Assembly: GCA_020073465.1 (NCBI GenBank)
Contig: JAIQFC010000033.1
Coordinates: forward strand, 1 to 42,014
DNA length: 42,014 bases
Direction: 5' to 3'
Origin: Terriglobia bacterium
Lineage (GTDB): Bacteria > Acidobacteriota > Terriglobia > Terriglobales > Acidobacteriaceae
Positions 22,625 through 31,963 of the stretch are shown piece by piece. The notes beneath the pieces were generated by a model that was not told the origin of the DNA, did no database searches, and worked only from the letters and a program-made list of their open reading frames with translations. A program made the position numbers and the translations under genes. Every line of letters starts with the position of its first letter. Positions within the stretch are counted from its first letter, which is position 1.

Positions 22625-24637
22625 CTACTTCAGCCTTGCCCCCACCGGCACATCTTCCAGAAAGCTAGCCAGCACCGGCTTCCCGCCTTCCAGCGAAGCG
22701 GCCACAATCATCCCGTTCGACTCCATCCCCCGCAGCTTCCGCGGAGCCAGGTTCGCCACAATGACGACTTTGCGTCCCACCAGAGTCTCCGGCGCATAAG
22801 CTTCCGCGATCCCCGCCAGAATCTGCCGCACCTCAGTCCCAATATCCACTTCGAGCCGCAAGAGTTTATCCGCCTTAGGCACGCGCTCCGCCACCTTCAC
22901 CAGACCCACCCGCAGCTCGATTTTGGCAAAGTCGTCAATCGAGATCTTCTCGCTCGCCGGCGGTCCTGGCACGGCGGACACTGCTGCCGGAGCCACCGTT
23001 GCCGCAACCGCAGGTGCCACGGCCTCCAGTTTCGCCTCCCCCACTGCCCCCTTCTGTCCCTCTTCCATCTTCTGCATCCTTTCAATCGCGCTCTTGTCCG
23101 CCCGCGGAAACACTGGCTGCACCTCGCCCAGCTTCGTCCCCAGATGCAGCTGTCCCCAAGCCAGTCCGTTCAAATCAACTTTCTTAATGTCCCCCAACCC
23201 CATCTGCGTCCAGATTCTCGCAGTCGCCTCCGGAATCACCGGATGCGCCAGCGCCGTCACGATCCGCAGCGCCTCCGCCGAAGTGTAGAGCACGGTTCCC
23301 AATCGCGATCGGCTGTCCTCATCCTGCTTCTCGCCCAGTGCCCACGGCTCGTTCTCGACGATATACTTGTCGACCGCCGCCACCAGTCCCCATGCTGTTT
23401 CCAGCGCCCGCGAAAACTGGTACTGATCAAACAAAGTTCCAAACTCGCTGATCGTCTTCCGCGCCAGTTCCACAATCGCGTCATCCCCCGCCGTTCGCGA
23501 TGCCGCATGCGATGCATACGGCACCTCGCCCTTAAAGTAACGGTTGATCATGGTCAGCGTGCGGCTGGCCAGATTCCCGATCCCGTTCGCCAGGTCCGAG
23601 TTGTAGCGCTGCACCAGCGCATCAAACGAAAATGATCCATCCTGCCCGAAAACAACTTCGCGCAGCAGAAAGTACCGCAGCGCATCCGCGCCCAGCACGT
23701 CGAGAATCGTCTCCGCCCGCACGATGTTCCCGCGTGACTTCGACATCTTGCTCTCTTCAAACAGCAGCCACCCGTGTGCCACAATCGCCTTCGGCACCGG
23801 CAGCCCAGCCGCGATCAGAAACGCTGGCCAATAAACGCAGTGGAAGCGAACAATCTCTTTCCCAATCATCTGCACATCGGCCGGCCAGAATTTCTTGAAC
23901 GCCTCCTGCGCCCCCGCGTGCGCCGACCCGTACCCGATGGCAGTGATGTAGTTCGCCAGCGCATCCAGCCACACATAGATCACGTGCTTGGGATCATCCG
24001 GCACCGGAATGCCCCACGAAAATGTCGACCGGCTGATCGACAAATCCCGCAGCCCCGACTTCACAAACGAAATCACTTCATTGCGCCGCGTCTCCGGTCG
24101 AATGAACTCCGGATTGGCATAGAGCTCGAGCAGCTTCTCCTGAAAGGCCGAGAGTTTGAAGAAATAGTTTTCTTCCTCCACGGTCTCCGTGGGCCGCCCG
24201 CAGATGGGACAGGGATCGCCTGGCTTGGCGCTGTCTACATAAAGTTCATCGGAGAAACAATACTGTCCCGCATAGCTGCCCTTGTAGATGTAGCCGTTGT
24301 CACGGATGCGCCGGAACAGTTCCTGCACCCGTTTCTTGTGGCGCTCTTCGGTTGTGCGAATGAAGTCGTCGTTCGAGATACCCATCCGCTGCCACAGCGC
24401 CCGAAACTCGCCCGATACCTCATCCGTGAACTGCTGCGGAGTTTTCCCTGCCGCCTGCGCCGCCCGCTCGATTTTCTGCCCGTGCTCGTCGGTCCCGGTA
24501 AGAAAAAATGTCTCCGCTCCCAACTGGCGCTGCCGCCGCGCAATCGTGTCGCAAGCGATCGTCGTATACGCATGCCCAATATGCGGCCGCGCATTCACGT
24601 AGTAAATCGGAGTCGTGATGTAGAACTTCCTGCTCAT
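22625..24637 (-). CDS. metG: methionine--tRNA ligase with C-terminal tRNA-binding domain
   Basis: 670 residues from ATG 24,637. HIGH motif RPHIGHAYTT (19-22), zinc knuckle GDPCPICGRPTETVEEENYFFKLS, YVWLDALANYITAIGY, and KMSKS as ESKMSKSRGN (near 297-301). The anticodon-binding helical domain follows, then an Ala/Pro-rich linker (AVAPAVAATVAPAAVSA, about 535-560), then the EMAP/Trbp111-type domain: IDDFAKIELRVGLVKVAERVPKADKLLRL to the end. It charges tRNA-Met in the cytosol. Complete and normal in length for the type with a fused tRNA-binding domain. Confidence 0.97.
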   Translation of the reverse strand: MSRKFYITTPIYYVNARPHIGHAYTTIACDTIARRQRQLGAETFFLTGTDEHGQKIERAAQAAGKTPQQFTDEVSGEFRALWQRMGISNDDFIRTTEERHKKRVQELFRRIRDNGYIYKGSYAGQYCFSDELYVDSAKPGDPCPICGRPTETVEEENYFFKLSAFQEKLLELYANPEFIRPETRRNEVISFVKSGLRDLSISRSTFSWGIPVPDDPKHVIYVWLDALANYITAIGYGSAHAGAQEAFKKFWPADVQMIGKEIVRFHCVYWPAFLIAAGLPVPKAIVAHGWLLFEESKMSKSRGNIVRAETILDVLGADALRYFLLREVVFGQDGSFSFDALVQRYNSDLANGIGNLASRTLTMINRYFKGEVPYASHAASRTAGDDAIVELARKTISEFGTLFDQYQFSRALETAWGLVAAVDKYIVENEPWALGEKQDEDSRSRLGTVLYTSAEALRIVTALAHPVIPEATARIWTQMGLGDIKKVDLNGLAWGQLHLGTKLGEVQPVFPRADKSAIERMQKMEEGQKGAVGEAKLEAVAPAVAATVAPAAVSAVPGPPASEKISIDDFAKIELRVGLVKVAERVPKADKLLRLEVDIGTEVRQILAGIAEAYAPETLVGRKVVIVANLAPRKLRGMESNGMIVAASLEGGKPVLASFLEDVPVGARLK

Positions 24638-24668
24638 GTCCTGCTTTCTCAGTCCTTGCGAGACTCTT

Positions 24669-24705
24669 GTCATTCCGAACCGGCTTCAAGCCGGTGAGGA
24701 ATCTG
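24669..24705 (+). repeat. GTCATTCCGA-type hairpin repeat at the larC 3' end
   Basis: GTCATTCCGA, ACCGGCTTCAAGCCGGT, GAGGAATCTG. The inner palindrome ACCGGCTT/AAGCCGGT is perfect. The larC stop TGA (24,686-24,688) lies inside it, so the last residues of LarC (DSSPA) come from the repeat. A variant with a different inner part is at 37,664-37,706. Confidence 0.7.
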
Positions 24706-26062
24706 CTTTTCCTTTGGCGCCGCGCAAATAAGCCTCCACCGCCTCCCCCATGACTCGCTTCAGCGGCACGCGATGCTCCGCCGCAATGCGCCGGCAATCC
24801 TCATATTCCGGCGCGTAATTCGTGACTGTCCCATTCATACTGCCAATCTTGATCCGCACATCGCCCCACGCCGTGTGCACGCTCTCCCACCGCCGCGCCA
24901 GAGTCTGCCGTACTTCATCCCGCCGCCGCACGCCAAGCGTTGTCGTCTCCGCAAAAAGTAGCTGCGTCAATTTCCCCGCATCCTCCGGCTTGCACAACAC
25001 CGTCAACACCATCCCCGGACGATTCTTCTTCATCTGCACCGGCATCCCAAACGCATCTAGCGCCCCTTCCTCCAGCAGCCGGTCCATCACGTACCCAAAC
25101 ACCTGCGGATTCAAATCATCCAGATTCGCTTCCAGCACCGTGATGACCTCCGCCGCCTTCCCAGCCAACGTCGCCTCGCCAACCGTCAATCGCAACACGT
25201 TCGGAAGCTCCGGAAACTCCCGCGACCCCGCGCCGTATCCCGACTTCTCGATCTTCATCTCCGGAAACGGCGCGAACCGCGAGGCCAGGGTCTTCACAAT
25301 CGCCGCCCCCGTAGGCGTAACCAACTCCGACTGTACTCCCGACGAATACACCGGAGCATCCTTCAGCAACTCCACCGTCGCCGGGGCCGGTACAGGAAAG
25401 GTCCCATGCGCGCACTTCACCATCCCGCCGCCGACATTCAAAGGCGAGCAGACAATCTGATCGGCCCCCAGCGCTTCCGCCCCCACCGCCGCGCAAACAA
25501 TGTCCACCATCGCATCCACCGCTCCCACTTCGTGAAAGTGAATGCTCTCGATCGGCACACTGTGGATCTTCGCCTCCGCTGCCCCCAGCGCCTCAAAAAT
25601 CGCAATCGCCGTCTTCTTCGCTGTGCCTGAAATCGTAGCCGCAGAAATGATCTTCCGAATCTCCGTCAACCCCCGCCCATGAGCATGTTCATGTTTGTGT
25701 GGCGCGGACACTCCTGTCCGCGAAACCTCGCCACCATGAGAATGCGAATGCCCACGATGGTGATGCTCACGCTGATGCTCATGATGTTCTTGCGCGTGAG
25801 CATCCGAATGCTCGTGAGAATGCGCCCCCTGCCGCTCCCAATACTCTTCCCGCGGCAAATCCTTCTCCCCGTCCACCCACACATCCACTTTGGTCGCCGA
25901 AATCCCGCTCCGCATCACCCGTGAAATCTCCAGCCGAGCCCCCACCTTGAGCGACGCCACGGCTTCCTCCAGCACCGCAGCCGGAACTCCGGCATCCACC
26001 AGCGCCCCCAAAAACATGTCGCCGCTGATCCCGGAAAAACACTCAAGGTAGGCAATTCGCAT
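24686..26062 (-). CDS. larC: LarC, nickel-pincer cofactor biosynthesis (nickel insertion)
   Basis: 458 residues from ATG 26,062 (MRIAYLECFSGISGDMFLGALVDAG). LarC1 and LarC2 are one continuous protein. A His-rich region at about 75-125 (HSHEHSDAHAQEHHEHQ, HHRGHSHSHGG) probably stores or delivers nickel. HFHEVGAVDAMVDIVCA, VCSPLNVGGGMVKCAHGTFPVPAPATVELL, and LEANLDDLNPQVFGYVMDRLLEEGALD are family blocks. LarC inserts Ni into the pincer nucleotide of lactate racemase-type enzymes using CTP. LarA, LarB and LarE are not in the window. A 36-bp dispersed repeat is inserted in frame in the His-rich part (residues ~111-122, SRTGVSAP), and the stop is inside another repeat. Confidence 0.93.
   Translation of the reverse strand: MRIAYLECFSGISGDMFLGALVDAGVPAAVLEEAVASLKVGARLEISRVMRSGISATKVDVWVDGEKDLPREEYWERQGAHSHEHSDAHAQEHHEHQREHHHRGHSHSHGGEVSRTGVSAPHKHEHAHGRGLTEIRKIISAATISGTAKKTAIAIFEALGAAEAKIHSVPIESIHFHEVGAVDAMVDIVCAAVGAEALGADQIVCSPLNVGGGMVKCAHGTFPVPAPATVELLKDAPVYSSGVQSELVTPTGAAIVKTLASRFAPFPEMKIEKSGYGAGSREFPELPNVLRLTVGEATLAGKAAEVITVLEANLDDLNPQVFGYVMDRLLEEGALDAFGMPVQMKKNRPGMVLTVLCKPEDAGKLTQLLFAETTTLGVRRRDEVRQTLARRWESVHTAWGDVRIKIGSMNGTVTNYAPEYEDCRRIAAEHRVPLKRVMGEAVEAYLRGAKGKADSSPA
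25697..25732 (+). repeat. GCGGACACTCCTGTCCGC repeat inserted in frame in larC
   Basis: GTGTGGCGCGGACACTCCTGTCCGCGAAACCTCGCC split: border GTGTGG, hairpin GCGGAC/GTCCGC, border CCTCGCC. Its length of 36 bp keeps the frame. Relatives are at 28,316-28,353 and, changed, at 31,970, 37,195 and 37,580. Confidence 0.8.
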
Positions 26063-26074
26063 ACAAAGCCAGCT

Positions 26075-26163
26075 CACCACGGAGGCACGGAGTCACAGAG
26101 AAAACCAATCTCAAAATTCCTTGACTTGTCTTTCTCCGTGCCTCCGTGTCTCCGTGGTTGATG
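26075..26163. repeat. long imperfect palindrome (MITE-like), copy 3
   Basis: Left arm ACCACGGAGGCACGGAGTCACAGAG; right arm TTTCTCCGTGCCTCCGTGTCTCCGTGGT. The arms pair along most of the element. It sits 13 bp upstream of the larC start. Confidence 0.75.
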
Positions 26164-26271
26164 AATTTTCGCTGATTTTTCATCATAGGGAACGCTCTAT
26201 CTTGCGTCAAACCAGCTTCCACTGCCCACTCTGTTAAAATCACTAATTCTTCAACAGCTTAGAGGGACTCC

Positions 26272-28305
26272 TTGTATCGTCATCTCGAACGCCGACTGGC
26301 CCACCATATTCTGGAAAGCCTCCGTCGCCGCCATCCCGGCATCGCCCTGCCCAATGTCGTCATTGAGCAGCCCCCAAAGGTCGAATTAGGCGACTTCGCG
26401 ATTCCCACTTTCCCCTTCGCCAAGCCGCTTCGCTCGGCCCCGCTGAAGATTGCCGAAGCCATCCGTGCCGACGCTGGCTCCATCGAAGGCATCGCCGAAA
26501 TGCAGGTTGCCCCTCCCGGCTACCTCAACGTCAAAATTGACCGTGCCTGGATGGCCGCCGCCCTCGCCGCCGACCAGAAGCCACCCACCGAAGTTCCGCC
26601 CGGAAAGATTCTCGTCGAGCACTCCAGCATCAACCCCAACAAAGCCGCCCACATCGGCCATCTCCGCAACGCCATCCTCGGCGACACTTTCGTCCGCCTC
26701 CTGCGCTACGCGGGAAGGGAAGTCGACATCCAGAACTACATCGACAACACCGGAGTCCAGGTCGCTGACGTGGTTGTCGGCTTCACCCACATCGAGAAGA
26801 AATCCCGCGCCGAGATTGAGGCGCTCACTCGCCAGCCCCGCTTCGACTATTACTGCTGGGATCTCTACGCCCGCGTCTCGCAGTGGTATGAGCAGGACAA
26901 GCAGAACCTGCAAGTTCGCCTGCAAACCCTCCACGCCATCGAAGACGCGTTCAGCGAAACTGCTGGCGTTGCCGAGTTGATCTCAACCGCCGTCCTCCGC
27001 CGCCACCTCGAGACGATGGACCGCCTCGACATCGAATACGATTTTCTCCCCCGCGAGAGCGAAATCCTCCACCTGCATTTCTGGGACGCTGCCTTCACCA
27101 AATTGAAAGAAGCCGGTGTACTCACCTTCGAGAATGAAGGCAAGAACAAAGGATGCTGGGTCATGCGCCGCGCCGGAACCGGCAAGGAATCATCTGAGTC
27201 TTCTGTGGTGCAGCAGACCCTTGAGTCCCGTCCGATTCAAGAGGTATTCAAAGAGTACGAAAAGATCTCCGAAGAAGACCAGAAAGTCATCGTCCGCTCC
27301 AACAACACCGTCGGCTACGTCGGCAAAGACATCGCCTACCACATGTGGAAGTTCGGACTCCTCGGACGCGACTTCGCCTACCGCAAGTTCTATCGCTATC
27401 CCAACCAACACGACTGCTGGATCTCTGCGACCGAAGGCGAGAAAGACCATCCCCACTTCGGCGACGTCGCCGAAATCTACAACGTCATCGACGCCCGCCA
27501 GTCCGAAGCCCAGAACACCGTCATCGAAGCCCTTCGCGGTCTCGGCCACGACGAAGCCGCCGATAACTACACCCATTTCTCCTACGAAATGGTTGCCCTC
27601 ACCCCGCGCTGCGCCGCCGAACTCGGTTACACCCTCAGCGAAGAAGACAAAGCACGTTCTTACATAGAGGTCTCAGGTCGCAAAGGTTTCGGTGTCAAGG
27701 CCGATGACCTCCTCGACACCCTGATCGCCTCCGCCAAGAAAGAAGTCGACTCCCGCCACCCGCAACTCACAGACGATGAGCGTCTCACCATCGCCACCCA
27801 GATCGCGATCGGCGCCCTTCGTTACTTCATGCTGAAGTACACCAAGCAATCCGTCATCGCCTTCGACTTCAAAGACGCTCTCAGCTTCGAAGGCGAAACC
27901 GGACCCTACGCCCAATACGCCGTAGTCCGCGCTACCAGCATCTTCAAGAAGGCCGCCCTCGATCCCGACACTTTCTGCAGAGACGTTGCCAGCAACATCT
28001 CCCCCGCGGACCTGTCCAAGTACCTGGCGAGTGAGACCGCCAACGAAATCTGGGAACTCTGGCTCACCGCCTCGAAAACGCGTTACGTAGTCGACCAGTG
28101 CATTGCCACTACTGAACCCGCCTACCTCGCCAAGCACGCTTTCCAGCTGGCGCAACTTTTCAACACCTTCTACCACCGCTACCCCATCCTCACCGAGCCC
28201 GATGAAAAGCGGAAACAATTCCTGCTGGCCACGGCAGCCATAGTCCGCCGCGAACTGATCCGCACCCTGGCCGTCATGGGTATCACCGTCCCGCCAGTCA
28301 TGTAG
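26272..28305 (+). CDS. argS: arginine--tRNA ligase
   Basis: 677 residues from TTG 26,272, with AGAGGGA about 5 nt upstream. The N-terminal additional domain is followed by SSINPNKAAHIGHLRNAILGD (HIGH motif, about 122-130). Other blocks include YIDNTGVQVADVVVGF, VIVRSNNTVGYVGKDIAYHMWKFGLLG, ALTPRCAAELGY, FGVKADDLLDTL, and the C-terminal anticodon-binding part with YAQYAVVRATSIFKKA and HAFQLAQLFNTFYHRYPIL. Like most ArgS proteins it has no clear KMSKS. Charges tRNA-Arg in the cytosol. Confidence 0.96.
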   Translation: MYRHLERRLAHHILESLRRRHPGIALPNVVIEQPPKVELGDFAIPTFPFAKPLRSAPLKIAEAIRADAGSIEGIAEMQVAPPGYLNVKIDRAWMAAALAADQKPPTEVPPGKILVEHSSINPNKAAHIGHLRNAILGDTFVRLLRYAGREVDIQNYIDNTGVQVADVVVGFTHIEKKSRAEIEALTRQPRFDYYCWDLYARVSQWYEQDKQNLQVRLQTLHAIEDAFSETAGVAELISTAVLRRHLETMDRLDIEYDFLPRESEILHLHFWDAAFTKLKEAGVLTFENEGKNKGCWVMRRAGTGKESSESSVVQQTLESRPIQEVFKEYEKISEEDQKVIVRSNNTVGYVGKDIAYHMWKFGLLGRDFAYRKFYRYPNQHDCWISATEGEKDHPHFGDVAEIYNVIDARQSEAQNTVIEALRGLGHDEAADNYTHFSYEMVALTPRCAAELGYTLSEEDKARSYIEVSGRKGFGVKADDLLDTLIASAKKEVDSRHPQLTDDERLTIATQIAIGALRYFMLKYTKQSVIAFDFKDALSFEGETGPYAQYAVVRATSIFKKAALDPDTFCRDVASNISPADLSKYLASETANEIWELWLTASKTRYVVDQCIATTEPAYLAKHAFQLAQLFNTFYHRYPILTEPDEKRKQFLLATAAIVRRELIRTLAVMGITVPPVM

Positions 28306-28315
28306 AATGCCGCAG

Positions 28316-28353
28316 GTGTGGGGCGGACACTCCTGTCCGCCGAGCCTTCGCCC
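28316..28353 (+). repeat. GCGGACACTCCTGTCCGC repeat between argS and hydrolase gene
   Basis: Same core as 25,697-25,732 (GTGTGG border, GGCGGACACTCCTGTCCGCC hairpin, CCTTCGCCC border). It lies 11 bp after the argS stop and ends 5 bp before the next start codon. Confidence 0.8.
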
Positions 28354-28358
28354 GAGCA

Positions 28359-29360
28359 ATGTCCACGATCATAAGCCCACCCTCGCAGCCCCGCCCCTGG
28401 CTCCGCATCATTCTCCGTAGCCTGCTCGCCCTCATTGTTGTCCTCGTCACTGCAGGGTTCATTTACGAGAACATTTCTGAGACCCGCGACCGCCGCTTCA
28501 ATCCCATGCCCGGCCAACTCATCGACATCGGCGGCTACAAACTCCACATCGACTGCCAAGGCCAGGGAACTCCCACCGTCGTCCTCGACTCCGGTCTCGG
28601 TGAGTCCTTCATCACCTGGCGCAAGGTCCAGCCCAAGATTTCCGAGTTCACCCGAGTTTGTTCCTACGACCGTGCCGGCCTCGGCTACAGCGACTCCAGC
28701 CCGCATGCCCGCACGGGCAAAGACATCGCCGAGGAGTTGCACGCACTCCTGCAGCACGTCGGCCTCGCCGGCCCGATTATCCTCGTCGGTCATTCTGCGG
28801 GCGGCTACGACGTCCGCGTCTACACCAGCCTTTACCCAGACTAGGTTGCCGGTATGGTGCTGGTCGACGCCTCCCATCCCGACCAGGAAAACCGCTTTCC
28901 CGCCGCTCTCAAGAACATGGAAGGAACCTGGCTCCGTGAAGCCGAATTCCTCGAATTCACCATGCCCCTCGGCGTTCCCCGTCTCATCGGCCTGTGCGAT
29001 CCCGATCCCGTCATCCGCGCCGCAGAATGCAACTTCCACACCGCACGCGAAGCTGTCGTCGAAGACAAGAGCTTTGACGAAAGTGCACGCCAAACCGCCG
29101 CCACCGGTTCACTCGGTGATATGCCGCTCGCTGTCCTTTCCCATGACCCCGGCAAGCCCTCTTCGGAACTCCCTCCCGACCTCGCCAAGCCCACCAACGA
29201 TGCCTGGGAAAAGATGCAGGAAGAATTAGCCCATCTCTCCACCCGAGGCACGCAGCAAATTGCGAGCAACAGTGCCCACTATATCCAGGACGACCGCCCC
29301 GACGCCGTCATCGACGCCATCCACAGAGTTGTGGACGAAGCCCGCACCGCCCATCCCTGA
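28359..29360 (+). pseudogene. alpha/beta hydrolase, interrupted by an amber codon
   Basis: Read from ATG 28,359 to TGA 29,360 it is a normal 333-codon alpha/beta hydrolase. There is an N-terminal membrane anchor (ILRSLLALIVVLVTAGFIY), then VVLDSGLGESFITW, VCSYDRAGLGYSDSS, nucleophile elbow LVGHSAGGYDVRVYTSLYPD, LVDASHPDQ (acid) and NSAHYIQDDRPDAV (His). TAG at 28,842-28,844 falls between YPD and VAGMVLVD, where homologues usually have a Glu codon (GAG); one base change explains it. The downstream part stays in frame and undamaged, so the mutation is recent, a population variant or a sequencing error. As written, only a truncated enzyme without its acid and His would be made. Confidence 0.75.
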
Positions 29361-29731
29361 AGGTCTTGGATATGGCGCGAAGCGCTACGAACAGCGAACT
29401 CTCTTCCCTCATCCTTGTCATCCTGAGCGCAGCGAAGGACCCATGTAACCCCAGACGTCACCACCGGCTTCAAGAGAAGCTCCACAATTAAACAGCCGCG
29501 AGTTCTTGGGTAGCGCAGCGCCTTCAGCGCTGCGAAGAGTGAAGGGCGTCATCCTGAGCGGAGCCGTTTCTCAGGCGGAGCGAAGGATCTGGCGTGCATC
29601 GCTACCGCGCTCGAAAGGCAACCTGCACTCGCACCGACACCTTCTCGCTGACTCCCACCAAGCCAACCTGTTACCCTTCTTTTTTCTCGGGACGGAGCCA
29701 TTCTCCAGCGTCCTCTATTCAGGAGCTCACA
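29361..29731. other. gene-free stretch with two dispersed repeats
   Basis: Contains GTCATCCTGAGCGCAGCGAAGGACCC near 29,418-29,443 in part and the 45-bp repeat 29,545-29,589. The frame of the patatin gene is open leftward to 29,594, but the ribosome site marks the later start at 29,732. Confidence 0.5.
29545..29589 (-). repeat. dispersed intergenic repeat, copy 2
   Basis: Inverted match to 380-424 at 43 of 45 positions: GGCGTCATCCTGAGCGGAGC at one side, CAGGCGGAGCGAAGGATC at the other. Confidence 0.7.
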
Positions 29732-31963
29732 ATGCTGTCCGATCTCCGCCGTCTTTCGCTGTTCGCCATTGTTCTCGCCGCCGTCTCATTTCCACCCGCC
29801 GCCCACGGCCAGCAGGAACCGCCCCCGGCGACCACCGTCCCGACTCCCGAGCCGCCCCACCGCCCACGCATCGCCCTTGCCCTCAGCGGCGGCGGAGCCC
29901 GCGGCCTGGCTCACGTGGGCGTCCTGCAATGGATGGAAGAAAATCACATCCCGGTCGATTCTGTCGCCGGCACCAGCATGGGAGCCCTGGTGGGCGCCGT
30001 CTACGCCACCGGCATGAACACTACGGAAATGCACGACTTCGTCAAAACGATTCAGTGGGACGACGTTCTCCTCCGCGAGCCCACTTACGATCAACTCTCC
30101 TACCGCCGCAAGCAGGACCGCAGCTCCTATCAAGTCGGCGCCATGCTCGGCCTCAAGCACGGCCTCAACGGCCCCAACGGACTAAGCCCCGCTCACGGCG
30201 TAGGCCTGCTCATCGACCGCATCGCCTTCCCCTATTCCACAATTTCCACCTTCGACGACCTGCCCACTCCATTCCGCTGCGTCGCCACTGACATGCTCAC
30301 CGGCGACGCCATCATCCTCCACGACGGATCCTTGGCCGAGTCTCTCCGTGCCACCATGGCGATCCCCGCCGTCTTCACTCCCGTCGAATTGAACGGCCGA
30401 TTCCTGGCCGACGGTGGCCTGGTCAACAACATCCCCACCGATGTTGCCCGCTCCATGGGTGCCGACATCGTCATTGCCGTCGACATCGCTCCTCCTCTCG
30501 GCGCCCGCGACAAATTGCAGACCCTCGCTGGCGTCCTCGACCAAAGCCTGTCCTTGATGACCATCGACCACGACCGCCGCGCCTTGCAGCAAGCTGACAT
30601 CGTCCTCGCTCCCGATCTCGGCACCCACACCGTTTTCGACTATGAAAGTGCTGAAGAGATCATTCGCATGGGATACGACGGTGCTGCCCGCAAAGCCGCC
30701 GTCCTGCGCCCTTTCGCGCTCTCTGACGCCGACTGGCAGCAATACGTAGCCGCCCGCGATGCCCGCAAACGCGCTCCGCAAAAATCCGCGAGCACGTTGG
30801 AAGTCGCTGGCGTGACCGGAGACGCTGCCCAACACATCGAGAGAAAACTCCGCAAGATCCTGAACCGTGATCTCGATCTCAAAGAGCTCGATGCCCGCCT
30901 CACTCACCTCGTCGGCGAAGGCCGTTTCGACAGCCTCGGTTACGAAGGCTTCACCCAGAACGGAGTCCCCGCCCTCCGCATCGTCGCCCATGAAAAAACC
31001 TACGGCCCTCCCTTCGTCGATCTCGCCGTCAATGTGAACGGTTCCGGAACCGCCGCCTTCGATTTCTCCGCCGGCCTGCGCGTGACCTTCATGGACTTCA
31101 AGAATCACGGCGGCGAATGGCGGAACGATCTCCTCCTCGGCTCCAGCAACCTCGCCGCCACCGAGTTCTATCAGCCCATCGGCGACTCTCACTTCTTCGC
31201 CGCTCCCTACGCTTTCGCCTCCAAGACCGCCCGCAACGCCTTCACCGGACAGACCCGCATCGCCATCTTCGGCGACGAGCGTGCCGGAGGCGGCTTCGAT
31301 CTCGGCTACAACTCCGGCCGCCGCAGTGAACTCCGCTTCGGATACCAGATCTTCACCGCCAAACTTGCCCCGCTCGTGGGCAGTGCCGGACTTCCCCGCG
31401 TCACAGGTAGCACTGGCGAGCTCCGCTTGCGCTACGTCTGGGACAGCCAGGACAGCCCCGCCGTCCCCAGTTCCGGAACTCGTGTCATCGCCACCCTCTC
31501 CCGCGTGCTTCAGAGCCCCACGCTCGTTCATTCCCTCGATCAGCTCGACGTACAAACCTCCACGTTCATTCCTACCGGCCCCAAGACCTCCTTGTTCTTC
31601 AACGCTTCCGGCGGAACCACCTTCCACGGCACCGCCGGTCCCTTCCAGGTCTTCGCGCTGGGCGGACCATTCCGCCTGGGCGCCTACCTTCCGCAAGAAT
31701 TTCTGGGTAATCACTACGGATACGCCGCTCTCGGGTTCCGCCGCGACCTCTACCACCTGCCGCAATTCGTCGGACGAAAAATCTACTGGGGAGGATGGTA
31801 CGAGGCCGGCACCGCCTTCAACGATCCCGACTCGGTGGTCGTGCGCGGCAGTGTCAACCTGGGAGTAATCGCCGAAACCATCGTCGGCCCCATCGCCCTC
31901 GCCGGAGCCGTCAGCCCCACCGGCCAAAGCCGCGTCAATTTCTCCATCGGCCGTGTCTTCTAA
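29732..31963 (+). CDS. patatin-like phospholipase with outer-membrane barrel (PlpD-like)
   Basis: 743 residues from ATG 29,732, with AGGAG 6 nt upstream. Signal peptide MLSDLRRLSLFAIVLAAVSFPPAAHG. Patatin domain: oxyanion SGGGARG (52-58), nucleophile GTSMG (S82), and catalytic Asp in LADGGLVNNIP (D227). A POTRA-like segment follows (about 360-440: IERKLRKILNRDLDLKELDARLTHLVGEGRFDSLGYEG). From about 470 to the end it is a beta-barrel of the BamA/Omp85 type, closing with GAVSPTGQSRVNFSIGRVF (terminal Phe). This order is that of type Vd autotransporters, in which the barrel exports the lipase to the surface. Confidence 0.88.
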   Translation: MLSDLRRLSLFAIVLAAVSFPPAAHGQQEPPPATTVPTPEPPHRPRIALALSGGGARGLAHVGVLQWMEENHIPVDSVAGTSMGALVGAVYATGMNTTEMHDFVKTIQWDDVLLREPTYDQLSYRRKQDRSSYQVGAMLGLKHGLNGPNGLSPAHGVGLLIDRIAFPYSTISTFDDLPTPFRCVATDMLTGDAIILHDGSLAESLRATMAIPAVFTPVELNGRFLADGGLVNNIPTDVARSMGADIVIAVDIAPPLGARDKLQTLAGVLDQSLSLMTIDHDRRALQQADIVLAPDLGTHTVFDYESAEEIIRMGYDGAARKAAVLRPFALSDADWQQYVAARDARKRAPQKSASTLEVAGVTGDAAQHIERKLRKILNRDLDLKELDARLTHLVGEGRFDSLGYEGFTQNGVPALRIVAHEKTYGPPFVDLAVNVNGSGTAAFDFSAGLRVTFMDFKNHGGEWRNDLLLGSSNLAATEFYQPIGDSHFFAAPYAFASKTARNAFTGQTRIAIFGDERAGGGFDLGYNSGRRSELRFGYQIFTAKLAPLVGSAGLPRVTGSTGELRLRYVWDSQDSPAVPSSGTRVIATLSRVLQSPTLVHSLDQLDVQTSTFIPTGPKTSLFFNASGGTTFHGTAGPFQVFALGGPFRLGAYLPQEFLGNHYGYAALGFRRDLYHLPQFVGRKIYWGGWYEAGTAFNDPDSVVVRGSVNLGVIAETIVGPIALAGAVSPTGQSRVNFSIGRVF

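Noticed and set aside
28842..28844. Amber codon as a recoded residue (pyrrolysine or suppression)
   Set aside because: Homologues carry an ordinary residue here, probably Glu, and nothing else suggests amber decoding; a point mutation or error is simpler.
30182..31927. Minus-strand 581-codon open frame
   Set aside because: Antisense to the patatin gene, whose motifs and signal peptide are clear; Gly/Glu/Val-rich shadow content.
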